From positions 1-63,305 of the forward strand of contig JANXCQ010000025.1 in the NCBI GenBank assembly GCA_025060195.1: 63,305 bases of DNA, in the 5' to 3' direction. Positions within the stretch are counted from its first letter, which is position 1, and each line of letters opens with the position of its first letter. This DNA is from Gemmatales bacterium (GTDB lineage: Bacteria > Planctomycetota > Planctomycetia > Gemmatales > HRBIN36). Under the pieces are notes generated by a model. It had not been told where the DNA came from, ran no database searches, and saw only the letters and a program-made list of their open reading frames with translations. Of this stretch, positions 19,711 through 28,717 are shown in pieces. The translations under genes and the position numbers were made by a program.

Positions 19711-19757
19711 ATCGAATAAAAGCATAGACAGAGCATAAAGGCAACCTCGTGCCACAT

Positions 19758-19777
19758 GTATCTAGTCGCCTAGATAC
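19758..19777. other. Perfect 8-bp hairpin with TCGC tetraloop
   Basis: GTATCTAG (19758-19765), TCGC, CTAGATAC (19770-19777) forms a perfect stem-loop in noncoding DNA just after the second copy of the 210-bp-offset repeat. No T run follows on either strand, so it is not a classical terminator. Confidence 0.5.
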
Positions 19778-20225
19778 GTCTGCAATCATAGATATAACAT
19801 AACCCTCCCGGCTTTTTACGTCTGATTTTGATCCCCTTGTGATGCAGTGTTCTCTCTGCGCCAACTTGCTGAGTCCGCTGTTTATAGGATTCAAGGGAAA
19901 AGTCATCTGGGTGCAGTTTATCTGGGTATCTTTCATACTTGTAAAGGGCTTGACCAACAATTTTGGGACCTTAACACGGCCCAAGGGGCAAGCTCGAGCC
20001 CAATCAGTTATCAGGCTCTATCACGGCAGGGACATGGATTATCAGGGTCTTAGGACTTTGATGAGGTGGCTCGCGACCATCTTAGTTCCGAGCTTCAAGC
20101 TGCTAACACGTTTCAAACACTGAAGGGCCCGGGTGTTAGCTCTTCTGATATTCTTGGCATAGGGCATGTGATAAGTTAGTAAACTCGACCTCCAAAGTTA
20201 TAACGGGATAACGCGGCAAGGCACC

Positions 20226-20254
20226 AGTTATGGCTTTTGCTGTCCGCCATAACT
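20226..20254. other. Perfect 9-bp inverted repeat
   Basis: AGTTATGGC (20226-20234) and GCCATAACT (20246-20254) flank an 11-base spacer. It lies about 275 bases from the tRNA-Arg gene on the 3' side of that gene's transcript, so it could mark a processing or termination structure, but no T tract is present. Confidence 0.45.
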
Positions 20255-20528
20255 AGACCCGACCTGCAATTTTATAGATTTACGATCGAAGTTTCAGTTA
20301 CCAAACAAACATATTTTATTTCCGGTATCTACGATAAACTCGGTTGCTTACCCTCTCGTTGTTAATATGGTCAGGCAGATAGCTCACGGCGCCCTTATTA
20401 CCTCGCACCCTTAGGCTAAAGTAAAGGGGACTAGCTCTAACACTCTGCCAACATTTCAATCGGACTGAAAAAGGCTGATTTTGGTAAACGGAGTTACCAA
20501 AATACGGCCAAGCTTTGGCGTAGTTCAA

Positions 20529-20602
20529 TACCCCCGGCAGGATTCGAACCTGCGACCTGCGGTTTAGGAAACCGCCGCTCTGTCCTGCTGAGCTACGGGG
20601 GC
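20529..20602 (-). tRNA. tRNA-Arg (anticodon CCU)
   Basis: The minus strand folds as a full cloverleaf: acceptor GCCCCCG pairs with CGGGGGU (a G-U at the first pair), a D arm with AGCUCAGC, an anticodon stem GCGGU/ACCGC around loop UUCCUAA giving anticodon CCU, and a T arm with GGUUCGAAUCC. The discriminator base is A and CCA is not encoded. It reads AGG codons as arginine. It stands alone, with no neighbouring tRNA. Confidence 0.95.
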
Positions 20603-20791
20603 TTGGCTTGTGAGCTTCACATCCGGAGGACATTTCTTATGTGGCTCGCTGACCGAGTTTACGTAAGTATTCCGGTACATGCCCTATTGTACGCCTAACA
20701 GAGGGAAACCACCAACCGATCAGTTGCCGCTAACGGTCTAGGCACTTCGAACTGGCGTGTGCGCTTCACGAACAAACGGTGGAATCGCGTG

Positions 20792-21733
20792 TCAACTGTT
20801 CGGATCGGCGGCTTGGAGTTGGAATTGTCGCCAGACCACAGGGCGGGGTGCCAATGGTTCGATATGCAGAACAATTTCGCCATTCTGAAACAGCCGTACT
20901 ACGCCCGTGGATTCGCTTACGGTTACAGCGATAGCGCTGGTAACTTTGGAGATGGCCGCTGCCGTCCAATGCCGAGCTCCTAAGCCCTTGCCTAGATTGA
21001 TACCATCGGCTTTGACTTCAATGAAGCGGGCCGCAGCTTCGATAGTCCCATCTTTGTTGACAATGATGGCGCCATCGAGCTTGGCGATCTCCTTAACGCT
21101 TTCGCGCACCCAATGATCCCGAAGGTTTCGCTCTTTCCGCCCGTAGCCACGTACGGGGTCGAAGCCAATAGGCCGGGATCGCAATAAGACTTTGCGGTGA
21201 TCGCCGACGACAAACATCGTGCCCACGGGCTTGCCTTCACGACCCTCCCGACCGATTTCCGTGGCGATATCTACGACGGCTTTGAGCGTTTCGAGCGGCA
21301 CTTGGGTGTGCAGCCGGCGTAGCTCGCGCGCCGACAGGCGTTCTAGGTGTTCATCGAGGTGAATCAGACTAATGCTATCGATTTGGTCGGGCTTTTCTTC
21401 GACTTCGATACCATTATATAAGGCCACGACGTGGTCGCCGAAACGTAATTGCTCCGAGGCAACAGCTTCCAGCAAGGCAAGGCTCAAACGATCCCGCACA
21501 GGCAGGGGTCCGGGATAGCTTTCTAGCACAGTAATACCGGATTCCCGCTTCACACGGTTGGCTAGCTCCTCACTGGGCGCTGCGACCAGTAATCGGCAGC
21601 CTTCCAGAGCCTGACGTACTTCTGTCCAATCCAAGTTGGTTTCGGTGAGCAACAAAATCGCGTCTGCAGGGGTCTCCAAGACCAGCTGTCGAGCCGCTTT
21701 CAAGAGCGCAACCGTCTGGCGGGGCAACGCCAT
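20792..21733 (-). CDS. Diadenylate cyclase (DisA_N/DAC domain, DacZ-like)
   Basis: About 313 residues from ATG 21733, with a GAGAGAAG box upstream; the frame extends further but without a better site. The N-terminal half (residues 1-150) is an alpha/beta domain with ILLLTETNLDW and LLVAAPSEEL. The C-terminal half is a DAC domain: GKPVGTMFVVGDHRKVL, then the DGA motif in KLDGAIIVNKDG near 230 and the ARH motif in GLGARHWTAAA near 262, equivalent to the DGA and RHR motifs that bind ATP. It should make c-di-AMP from two ATP in the cytoplasm. The layout of an N-terminal globular domain plus C-terminal DAC, with no DisA helix-hairpin-helix or CdaA membrane helices, resembles archaeal DacZ. It is divergent from the membrane-fusion module. 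Confidence 0.85.
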   Translation of the reverse strand: MALPRQTVALLKAARQLVLETPADAILLLTETNLDWTEVRQALEGCRLLVAAPSEELANRVKRESGITVLESYPGPLPVRDRLSLALLEAVASEQLRFGDHVVALYNGIEVEEKPDQIDSISLIHLDEHLERLSARELRRLHTQVPLETLKAVVDIATEIGREGREGKPVGTMFVVGDHRKVLLRSRPIGFDPVRGYGRKERNLRDHWVRESVKEIAKLDGAIIVNKDGTIEAAARFIEVKADGINLGKGLGARHWTAAAISKVTSAIAVTVSESTGVVRLFQNGEIVLHIEPLAPRPVVWRQFQLQAADPNS

Positions 21734-21774
21734 CGTGCTTCTCTCACAAGGAAATATGTCGCTTGGCTTACCCT

Positions 21775-21792
21775 TTGGCGATATATTGCCAA
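21775..21792. promoter_or_regulatory. 18-bp near-palindrome upstream of the diadenylate cyclase gene
   Basis: TTGGC-GATATATT-GCCAA has 5-bp arms around an AT-rich core, about 42 bases upstream of the cyclase start codon and in the divergent region facing the membrane-fusion genes. Position and symmetry fit a dimeric repressor site or an AT-rich promoter core. No second copy was noticed. Confidence 0.3.
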
Positions 21793-22137
21793 TCGCGCGT
21801 CGCGTTAGATTTTCATGGTGCCTGGCCAAGGACGCGCGGCGGACCTGCCAATTTCCAACGAATCGCTCACCCTGGCGAATTGCCTTTGCCATCTTAGAAC
21901 ATTGCCATCGCAATGGCAAGCAGCACGAAAAGAAAACCCGCGACCATGAGTTACCTTGCGAGCGAAGCCTTTGTCGGGTAGCATGATATTAGAAAACGAA
22001 TCTCAGCTCTCTATAAGGCTTTTATCTTTTAGAAGGATGAAGGGGCTCAACGGTTAACCTGAATATGCGGGCTGAAACTTCGCACGAATTGAGAGGGTGG
22101 TGAACCTTCGCGCAATCAGCGGGGCAGAGGAGGACCG
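21793..22137. other. Divergent control region between cyclase and membrane-fusion module
   Basis: About 345 bp with no convincing ORF. It must contain promoters for the leftward cyclase and the rightward three-gene module. The right edge reads CAGAGGAGGACCG before ATG 22138, a strong ribosome binding site. No clear sigma-70 promoter stands out. Confidence 0.4.
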
Positions 22138-24159
22138 ATGAGTTCCGAACCACGGCAAAGTGTGGAAGAACAAGCTCTGGAACAAACGAAACAGAGAATT
22201 CAACGGTTTTTACAGGAGCTTTCGCAACTAGCAGAGTCGGCGCTATCCCCGCTCGAGTTTTTCGGAGAATTCTTACAACGAATCGTGCAAGGATTATCTG
22301 CGGTCGGGGCGGCATTTTGGGCGAAGACACCCCAAGGGAATCTGCAACTGCAATATCACATTAACTTTCCGTCGTTACGTGTGGATGCCGCGGAACAAGT
22401 TCGGGCCGCGCATGATGAGTTGGTGCGGCAGGTGGCGACGACTGCTCGGGCGCGGTTATTTCCGCCCATGAGCGGAGCAGCTGTCAGCGCTGGTCCAGGT
22501 AACCTAACCCCATACACTCTGTTACTCATCCCGGTCTTGGTGGAAAGGCAGTTGGGTGCGATTCTGGAAGTCTGGATCGATCCGAATCGTCCGCCTTCGG
22601 CGCAACGGGGCATGATGCAGTTGCTGGTGGCTTGTGCGGAACTGGCGGGCCGCTACCTCCATCAGCAACAGCTACGACAAATCCTGGGCCAACAACAGAT
22701 CTGGAGCCAGCTGGAAGCGTTTGCCCGGCAAGTGCATGGCAGTCTGAACCCCCGTGAGGTGGCCTACACGGTGGCTAACGAGGGTCGGCGTATCATCGAA
22801 TGCGACCGTGTCAGTGTGGCCACACGCTTAGGCAAAGCCACTTATATCGAAGCGGTCAGCGGCGTGGACGTGGTGGAGAAGCGCAGCGTCCTTGTGCGGA
22901 CGATGCGCGAGTTGTGTCATCACGTCCTCGATTGGGGGGAAACTCTTACTTACACGGGCAGGAAAGATGAATCGTTACCCCCGCAGGTGCTCAAATCGCT
23001 GGATGCGTATTTGGCGGAAAGTCCGAGCAAAATTTTGCTGTTGTTGCCCTTACGCGACGAACGAGAAAAAAAAGAGGGTAAACATCAACCTGCGCGTTCT
23101 GCCTTGTTGATAGAAGCGTTTGAGCCGACGGTTTCGGCAGAAACCTTGTTAGCGCGTGCGGAGGTGATTGGCCGACACGCCGCTCCCGCGCTTTATAATG
23201 CCCTCGAATATCGCCGCCTGCCGCTTCGTTGGCTTTTAGTACCACTGGCCAATGTCAAGGACGCATTGCGGGGGCGACGCTTGGCTATTTTGGGGGCCAT
23301 CCTCGGAGCGATCGTAGCGCTGTTCTTAGTGCTCTTCTTTGTGCCTTATCCGTTGCGGCTGGAAGCCAAGGGGCAATTAGTCCCGAAAGACCGCCAAACC
23401 ATTTATGCTCAGGTTACAGGGCGCATCATCAAAGTGGAACGGCGTAATGGCGAATACGTGCGAGCCGGCGATCCGCTTTTGTTCATTGAAGACCGCGAAG
23501 TGCTACGTCGCCTCAGCGAGTTGGAAATGCAGATGAAATTGGCCGACCTCCGTATGGCCGAGCTGACCCGTGAAGTGGAAACTGCTGCTTCCCGCGAGGA
23601 AAAAACGCGCCTGCAGGAAGAATTGTTCAAACAACGGGCCTCTTATTATGCCGCGCTGGCCCAGCATACTTTGCTCAAGCGACTAACCGGGGGCGGCCTA
23701 GTGGTAGCACCGCGGCAGGGAGAAGTCGTTACGCCCGAGACTGAACAGTTGTTGGGTAAAGTCACCAAGCCGGGCGAGCCGCTGCTGCAAGTGGCTCGTC
23801 GGGAAGGGGATTGGCATATCGAGATGTATATCCCAGAACGGCATGTCGGACATATCCGCGAGGCGTTAGTCAAGAATCGTGGCAAGCCGCTCGAAGTGGA
23901 TTTACTCTTAGCCACCGATCCGAACCGACGTTACAAAGGCCTGCTCTATCCCGAAGGCCTGGGCGGAGCCGTAACTACTCACGAGAACGAGCCTGCGCTG
24001 TTCGCTCGTGTGGAACTGGTGGACATCACTCGGGAGCAGCTCGATAAGATGCCTGTTGGTGCCGAAGTGCGTGCAAAAGTGCGCTGCGGTTATCGCTCAG
24101 TGGGCTACGTCTGGTTCTACGAACTTTGGGAATTTCTGTACGAGAATCTGATTTTCTGA
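22138..24159 (+). CDS. Tandem-GAF membrane-fusion (HlyD-like) protein
   Basis: 673 residues with AGAGGAGGACCG just before ATG. Residues about 40-175 and 190-355 look like two GAF-type sensory domains (for example ECDRVSVATRLG near 222). A single transmembrane helix follows near 382-402 (LAILGAILGAIVALFLVLFF), then a membrane-fusion part: lipoyl-like half-motifs VTGRIIKVERRNGEYVRAGD, a short coiled-coil hairpin (about 460-515), the second half GKVTKPGEPLLQV, and a beta-barrel with WHIEMYIPERHVGHI. Topology should place the GAF domains in the cytoplasm and the adaptor in the periplasm, so it could pass a cytoplasmic signal to an envelope complex. It is first of three rightward genes that all carry HlyD-like parts. 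No ABC, RND or TolC gene adjoins. Confidence 0.8.
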   Translation: MSSEPRQSVEEQALEQTKQRIQRFLQELSQLAESALSPLEFFGEFLQRIVQGLSAVGAAFWAKTPQGNLQLQYHINFPSLRVDAAEQVRAAHDELVRQVATTARARLFPPMSGAAVSAGPGNLTPYTLLLIPVLVERQLGAILEVWIDPNRPPSAQRGMMQLLVACAELAGRYLHQQQLRQILGQQQIWSQLEAFARQVHGSLNPREVAYTVANEGRRIIECDRVSVATRLGKATYIEAVSGVDVVEKRSVLVRTMRELCHHVLDWGETLTYTGRKDESLPPQVLKSLDAYLAESPSKILLLLPLRDEREKKEGKHQPARSALLIEAFEPTVSAETLLARAEVIGRHAAPALYNALEYRRLPLRWLLVPLANVKDALRGRRLAILGAILGAIVALFLVLFFVPYPLRLEAKGQLVPKDRQTIYAQVTGRIIKVERRNGEYVRAGDPLLFIEDREVLRRLSELEMQMKLADLRMAELTREVETAASREEKTRLQEELFKQRASYYAALAQHTLLKRLTGGGLVVAPRQGEVVTPETEQLLGKVTKPGEPLLQVARREGDWHIEMYIPERHVGHIREALVKNRGKPLEVDLLLATDPNRRYKGLLYPEGLGGAVTTHENEPALFARVELVDITREQLDKMPVGAEVRAKVRCGYRSVGYVWFYELWEFLYENLIF

Positions 24160-24242
24160 GCCGACTAGCGCCGAGTGCGAGCGATGGTAATCATCGTGAG
24201 ACATTCGAACATGGAATAGATTCTTCAGGAGAATGCCAACCT

Positions 24243-26495
24243 ATGGTGCGTTTTACCCTTGCTTTGGTGGCTGTGGTGCTGACCGTGATCGGTGTCTTAT
24301 GGATGACCGGGCTGCTAACCTGGCCTGGTAGCGGTAATACTTGGGGCGATAATCGGCAAGCAGCTGAGAATCAACTAGGTGGTGCTTTAGTCCAACCTTA
24401 CCAGTCCAAGACATTAGGGCTGCCTTCAATTGATATCTCGACTCATGCAATTCTACCGGACATTATCGTCATCCCCGACGCCACTATTGCGCCTGCGGAA
24501 GAGGCTGACGTGCCAGCGCGTGTAGATGGTCAGTTACTGGAGGTTTATGTCCGCTTGGGAAGTCACGTCATGCGCGAAGAGCTTCTTGCGCAGTTAGACG
24601 ATTCGCTCGCACGCCCGGAGATGTTTATTATCGAGATCCGCGCCAAGAGTACCGCCGAGGTCGATGCCGCGCGGGCCGTCTATGACGCGTTGAGGCATGA
24701 GGTCGAAAAGATTTTAGAGGCCAATCGTGTCAGTAAAGCCGGGCCCGTGGTAGCTGCCTCGGAGCTGAAAATCCGAGAGGCGCAACGGGATAAGGCTTAT
24801 TTCGACTGGGTAGCTGCCAATGAAAGACGCCGCGGTCTCCAGTGGGAGTACGAACAGAAGCGTCGCTATGTCGAATTGCATCAAATTCGCAGCCCGATCT
24901 CAGGCGAGGTGGTTCGCTTGTTCAAGCGGCCTGGCGAAGGCGTGAAATCAGGTGAGACTGTCGCACGGATTGCCAACTTGGATCGCCTTTATGTAGAAGG
25001 TGCAATCCCGTTACCTCTGCGGCACATGGTACGGCCAGGCATGCGCGTCCTGGTGGAGCCGGAAAGGCAACAAGGCTGGCTCAAGGAATTACGTGGCCAC
25101 ACTGCCACGGTTACTGGCCTAGCTTTGACGCCCGATGGTCACTTCTTAATTTCCTCCGGTGAAGATGGACGCCTGGTCGTTTGGGATTGGCAATACTCGG
25201 CGCAGCGGCCCATAGAGCTGCGCGATGAGCAGTTCTCCCGCGAATATGGCTGTGTGGCAAGCAGTCCCGTGATAGAGCGTTTGAATGGGGCCGTGATTTA
25301 TCAACTGGTCGCGGGCTGTGCGGATGGTCGAATTCGGGTCTGGAAATTGACCGTCTCATCGCAAGGCCGATTCTTACAACATTCGTTTCAGGTGCTGGGC
25401 GAAAACGGAGCCTTGCATCGCACGGCCATCCGTTGCGTAGCAGTTAGTCCTGATGCTCAGCTGGTAGCGAGCGGTTCGGAGGACGGCGAAATCGTAATTA
25501 GTAATCTGGCCAGTAGGGAGACCTTGATGAAGCTGCGCGACCCACGAACACCGCGGGAACCGGCGCATCGCGCTGCAGTCACCTCGTTGACGTTCCTACC
25601 GCAAGGGGAGATTATCTCGGCGTCGCAAGATCGGTCGCTGGCCCGCTGGCGTATCGGCCAAGATAGCCATGGAAATTGGACAAGCGAACTGGTTTGGCGT
25701 GTTGATGGCCGGAGCGCTGACGTGACCCAGTTGGGCGTCAGTCACGATGGACGTTGGGCCTTATTCGAGAATGGCGAAGAATTGCGGGTGTTAGACACCA
25801 CTGACGGCCAAACTTTGGCTGTTATTTCCAGTCGCCGCTCGGGGCATTTTCGCGCCGTGGCCATTTTCTCCCCAGATGCGCGACAAGTGCTGACTACTAC
25901 GGCAGGCGGACGCTTGCACCTGTGGAATGTGCCGCCCACTCAGGAAGAGGCTGCCTGGTTCCGCTTAGCCTACCATCGAGGTTTCAAATATCACACGCCG
26001 ATGGTGCTCGGCGCTTATAGTGCGATATGGGCACCGCACAATGTCTTGAGTTTGCCCTTCTGGTTCCACTTGAGCCAGGCAGCGCACGAACCGACGCCGC
26101 GTGCGGGTTCCCCCGAATTACTCTCACAGCCACCAGCCGCGACTACTCCATCTTTCGCTCCCATGTTGCCTGAGTTGTGGCCCGTGGACGCCCGCGAATT
26201 ACGGTTGCTCAACATGAACGACCCATCGTCGGTCACCTGCGCCGCTTTCTCCCCCGATGGCCGTTTTTGCTTTACTGGCGGCAGTGATAAAGTCATTCGC
26301 GTCTGGCCCACGCCATCGGCCGACGAGATTATGCGACCGCTCGAAGGAATCATCGTTTATGTGGGGCAGCAAGTGGAGAGTGGCGGCGGACTAATTCGGA
26401 TTCGTGCGGAGATGGAAAATCCCCGCCTGCGTCCAGCGCGTTTAGAGTCAGGGGTGCGCGTCACGCTGAGCCTGCTGCCTGACCTCCGTCATTGA
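24243..26495 (+). CDS. Membrane-fusion protein with WD40 propeller nested in the adaptor
   Basis: ATG 24243 follows AGGAGA and starts a protein of about 750 residues with an N-terminal signal/anchor helix (VRFTLALVAVVLTVIGVLWM). Residues about 80-130 are a biotinyl-lipoyl-like half (EEADVPARVDGQLLEVYVRLG), followed by an alpha-hairpin and the second half IRSPISGEVVRLF. At about 270, where the HlyD beta-barrel begins (YVEGAIPLPLRHMVRPGMRV), the sequence turns into WD40 repeats: GHTATVTGLALTPDGHF..SSGEDGRLVVWD, then CVAVSPDAQLVASGSEDGEI, LTFLPQGEIISASQDRSLARW, and finally CAAFSPDGRFCFTGGSDKVIRVW near 665. The last 60 residues (IIVYVGQQVESGGGLIRIRAEMEN) return to adaptor-like sequence. The propeller therefore seems inserted in the adaptor, probably in the periplasm. 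Confidence 0.78.
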   Translation: MVRFTLALVAVVLTVIGVLWMTGLLTWPGSGNTWGDNRQAAENQLGGALVQPYQSKTLGLPSIDISTHAILPDIIVIPDATIAPAEEADVPARVDGQLLEVYVRLGSHVMREELLAQLDDSLARPEMFIIEIRAKSTAEVDAARAVYDALRHEVEKILEANRVSKAGPVVAASELKIREAQRDKAYFDWVAANERRRGLQWEYEQKRRYVELHQIRSPISGEVVRLFKRPGEGVKSGETVARIANLDRLYVEGAIPLPLRHMVRPGMRVLVEPERQQGWLKELRGHTATVTGLALTPDGHFLISSGEDGRLVVWDWQYSAQRPIELRDEQFSREYGCVASSPVIERLNGAVIYQLVAGCADGRIRVWKLTVSSQGRFLQHSFQVLGENGALHRTAIRCVAVSPDAQLVASGSEDGEIVISNLASRETLMKLRDPRTPREPAHRAAVTSLTFLPQGEIISASQDRSLARWRIGQDSHGNWTSELVWRVDGRSADVTQLGVSHDGRWALFENGEELRVLDTTDGQTLAVISSRRSGHFRAVAIFSPDARQVLTTTAGGRLHLWNVPPTQEEAAWFRLAYHRGFKYHTPMVLGAYSAIWAPHNVLSLPFWFHLSQAAHEPTPRAGSPELLSQPPAATTPSFAPMLPELWPVDARELRLLNMNDPSSVTCAAFSPDGRFCFTGGSDKVIRVWPTPSADEIMRPLEGIIVYVGQQVESGGGLIRIRAEMENPRLRPARLESGVRVTLSLLPDLRH

Positions 26496-26512
26496 AAATG
26501 GACTAATACCTC

Positions 26513-28717
26513 ATGAGCACAGCTCCGGCCGCTGTCCACGAAGTCGAACGACGCAAACAGGTTCGGGTCAAGCTGCGCCGCGACTTGATCATCACCGAGC
26601 AACGTTACGAAGGGCGTACTTATTACGTTGTCAAAGATCCTGTGAGCTTGCGTTACTATCGTTTCCGCGAGCCTGAGTATTTCCTCATGCAACTGATGGA
26701 CGGGCACCACACGCTGGAAGAGGCCCGTCAGCGGTTTGAAGCCCGTTATCGTCCGCAGCGTCTGACGTTGGAGGAGTTGGAACAATTCGCCAGCCAGCTT
26801 ATGGAAACGGGCCTGGCACTCAACGACATGCCCGGTTCCGGCAAGGCTATGTTTCAACGGTTTCGCAAACGCCGCCGTCAGACCTTGATTCGCATCCTGA
26901 CCAACATCCTGTATATTCAAATTCCAGTCATTGATCCCGACCGCTTGCTAGATCGAATGATCCCCTACGTGCGTTTCATCTTCACGTTGCCGTTCTTTTT
27001 GTGTAGCGTGGCGTTCGTGCTAGCCGCGATCCTGCTCGTGGCCTCGCATTGGGGTACTTTCCTGGCCCGATTGCCCGCCTATCATGAGTTCTTCAGCTTC
27101 AAGACCGTGTTGTATGCCTGGATCTGCCTTGGTCTCATCAAGGTCATTCATGAGTTCGGCCACGGACTAAGTTGTAAACGTTTCGGTGGCGAAGTCCACG
27201 AGATGGGACTGTTATTCCTATGCCTCTCACCGTGTTTATATTGCAACGTAACGGACGCCTGGCTGCTCCCGAACAAGTGGCACCGTATCATCATCGGAGC
27301 GGCCGGTATTTATGTGGAAGTTATGATCGCTGCCATTTGTACCTTCATCTGGTGGTGGGCCGAACCAAACACGTTGCTGAGCAATTTGTGCCTGACCATC
27401 ATGGTCTTATGCAGTATCAGCACCGTGGTTTTCAACGGCAATCCACTGATGCGCTTCGACGGTTACTATGTGCTCGCAGACTGGCTAGAAATCCCCAACT
27501 TGCGGGAGCGTTCCAATCGCTACCTGACCAATCTCGCCATGCAATACTGTTTGGGTATCGAGGTACCTCCCGAACCGTATCAAATGAGCCTGGGTCGCAA
27601 AATCCTCTTCGTTACGTATGCAATTACCAGCTATATCTACCGCTGGTTCGTCACCTTCGTGATTCTGATTTTCCTGTACACCTTCCTGAAACCCTACAAG
27701 CTCGGTGTAATCAGCTTCATTCTGGGCACAGGTGCATTAGCGAGTCTGGTGGGATATCCGACGTATCGTCTGATTCGAGCGGTCAAACGTCGTGGGAGGT
27801 TACCTGACATGAAACCGATGCGGGTGAGCATTACCGTAGCACTGGCGTTGGTCGCGCTGTTGGCCGTGTTTCTCGTTCCGTTTCCCTTGCGTGTCAAGGG
27901 ATTAGCGTTGGTGCAGGTCGAGCCTCACGCACGTGCTAAAGTGGTCGCCCCGGAGGAAGGTTCGTTTCTGGAAGAATTGTTCGTGGAGGACGGTCAAGTG
28001 GTGCGACGCGGCGACCTCATCGCCAAACTGAAAAATCCCGACCTGCTGACGAAAATGGAACTGAATCAGGCGACGCGTCGGGCTTATCAGGAACAGCGGG
28101 CCGACATTTTGGCCCAATTAGTGTCCCAGCCGAATGCGGCTGCGTTACGGCACGAGTTGGCACGACTCGAAGACGAACTCGCCCAGCTCGAGCATGAAGC
28201 CCGCGAGCTGCAAGTGCGACTCGACCGCCTGATTTTGCGCGCGCCGCGCGACGGCAAAATCGCGCGATTGTTGCCTCGGTCGGAACTGGGCAAATTACTC
28301 GAACCGGGAACGCTGATTGGCGAAGTTATTGATGACCGCGCACTGTCGGCCATTCTGCTAGTCGAGCCCCAAGACCGAGCCCTAGTGGTCGAAGGTCAGA
28401 AGGCGTGGATTCGCATTCACGGCCTAGGTTACAACTATTGGCGGGGCACGGTCAGCGAGATCGCCGCTGTCGAAGCGAAAGATGTTCCGCCCCAACTCAG
28501 CAACAAAGCCGGGGGCGAAATTCCTACGCAGGAAGATCCGGAACAAAAAGTGCTCAAACCGCAACGGCAACACTATCTGGTCAGTGTGCGCTTTGATGAG
28601 GTGGCCGACTGCATGCATCCAGGCGTGCTCGGTCGCGTGAAGATTGACGTGGGCAACTACACCCTTTACTGGCGCGTCCGCCGTTACCTCGCTACCATGT
28701 TCAACATCGGCTTGTAA
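26513..28717 (+). CDS. PqqD-like / M50 site-2-protease-like / HlyD fusion protein
   Basis: 734 residues, 17 bases after the preceding gene. Residues about 15-105 (LRYYRFREPEYFLMQLMDG, then a helical region to LMETGLAL) resemble the PqqD-like winged-helix unit found in peptide-modifying systems. A multi-pass membrane domain follows with the M50 zinc motif HEFGH near 217 and the second motif NPLMRFDGYY near 322, so the protease centre looks complete. After several helices (to about residue 460) comes an HlyD-like tail: VVAPEEGSFLEELFVEDGQVVRRGD near 480, a coiled coil, and LILRAPRDGKIARLL near 575. Such PqqD-M50-HlyD proteins (YydH-like) are linked to peptide processing or export. No radical-SAM gene or precursor peptide is evident next to it. 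Confidence 0.82.
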   Translation: MSTAPAAVHEVERRKQVRVKLRRDLIITEQRYEGRTYYVVKDPVSLRYYRFREPEYFLMQLMDGHHTLEEARQRFEARYRPQRLTLEELEQFASQLMETGLALNDMPGSGKAMFQRFRKRRRQTLIRILTNILYIQIPVIDPDRLLDRMIPYVRFIFTLPFFLCSVAFVLAAILLVASHWGTFLARLPAYHEFFSFKTVLYAWICLGLIKVIHEFGHGLSCKRFGGEVHEMGLLFLCLSPCLYCNVTDAWLLPNKWHRIIIGAAGIYVEVMIAAICTFIWWWAEPNTLLSNLCLTIMVLCSISTVVFNGNPLMRFDGYYVLADWLEIPNLRERSNRYLTNLAMQYCLGIEVPPEPYQMSLGRKILFVTYAITSYIYRWFVTFVILIFLYTFLKPYKLGVISFILGTGALASLVGYPTYRLIRAVKRRGRLPDMKPMRVSITVALALVALLAVFLVPFPLRVKGLALVQVEPHARAKVVAPEEGSFLEELFVEDGQVVRRGDLIAKLKNPDLLTKMELNQATRRAYQEQRADILAQLVSQPNAAALRHELARLEDELAQLEHEARELQVRLDRLILRAPRDGKIARLLPRSELGKLLEPGTLIGEVIDDRALSAILLVEPQDRALVVEGQKAWIRIHGLGYNYWRGTVSEIAAVEAKDVPPQLSNKAGGEIPTQEDPEQKVLKPQRQHYLVSVRFDEVADCMHPGVLGRVKIDVGNYTLYWRVRRYLATMFNIGL

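Larger units (their letters stand above)
19263..20528. other. Long gene-free region with repeats and hairpins
   Basis: About 1.27 kb, visibly richer in A and T than the coding DNA, between the regulator gene and the tRNA. No ORF looks real. It holds a diverged direct repeat (19331-19500 and 19541-19710) and perfect inverted repeats: 8 bp at 19441-19448/19483-19490, 8 bp with TCGC tetraloop at 19758-19777, 8 bp at 20102-20109/20133-20140, and 9 bp at 20226-20234/20246-20254. These could be transcription terminators, small RNAs or remnants of a mobile element; none has a long T tract. Confidence 0.5.
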
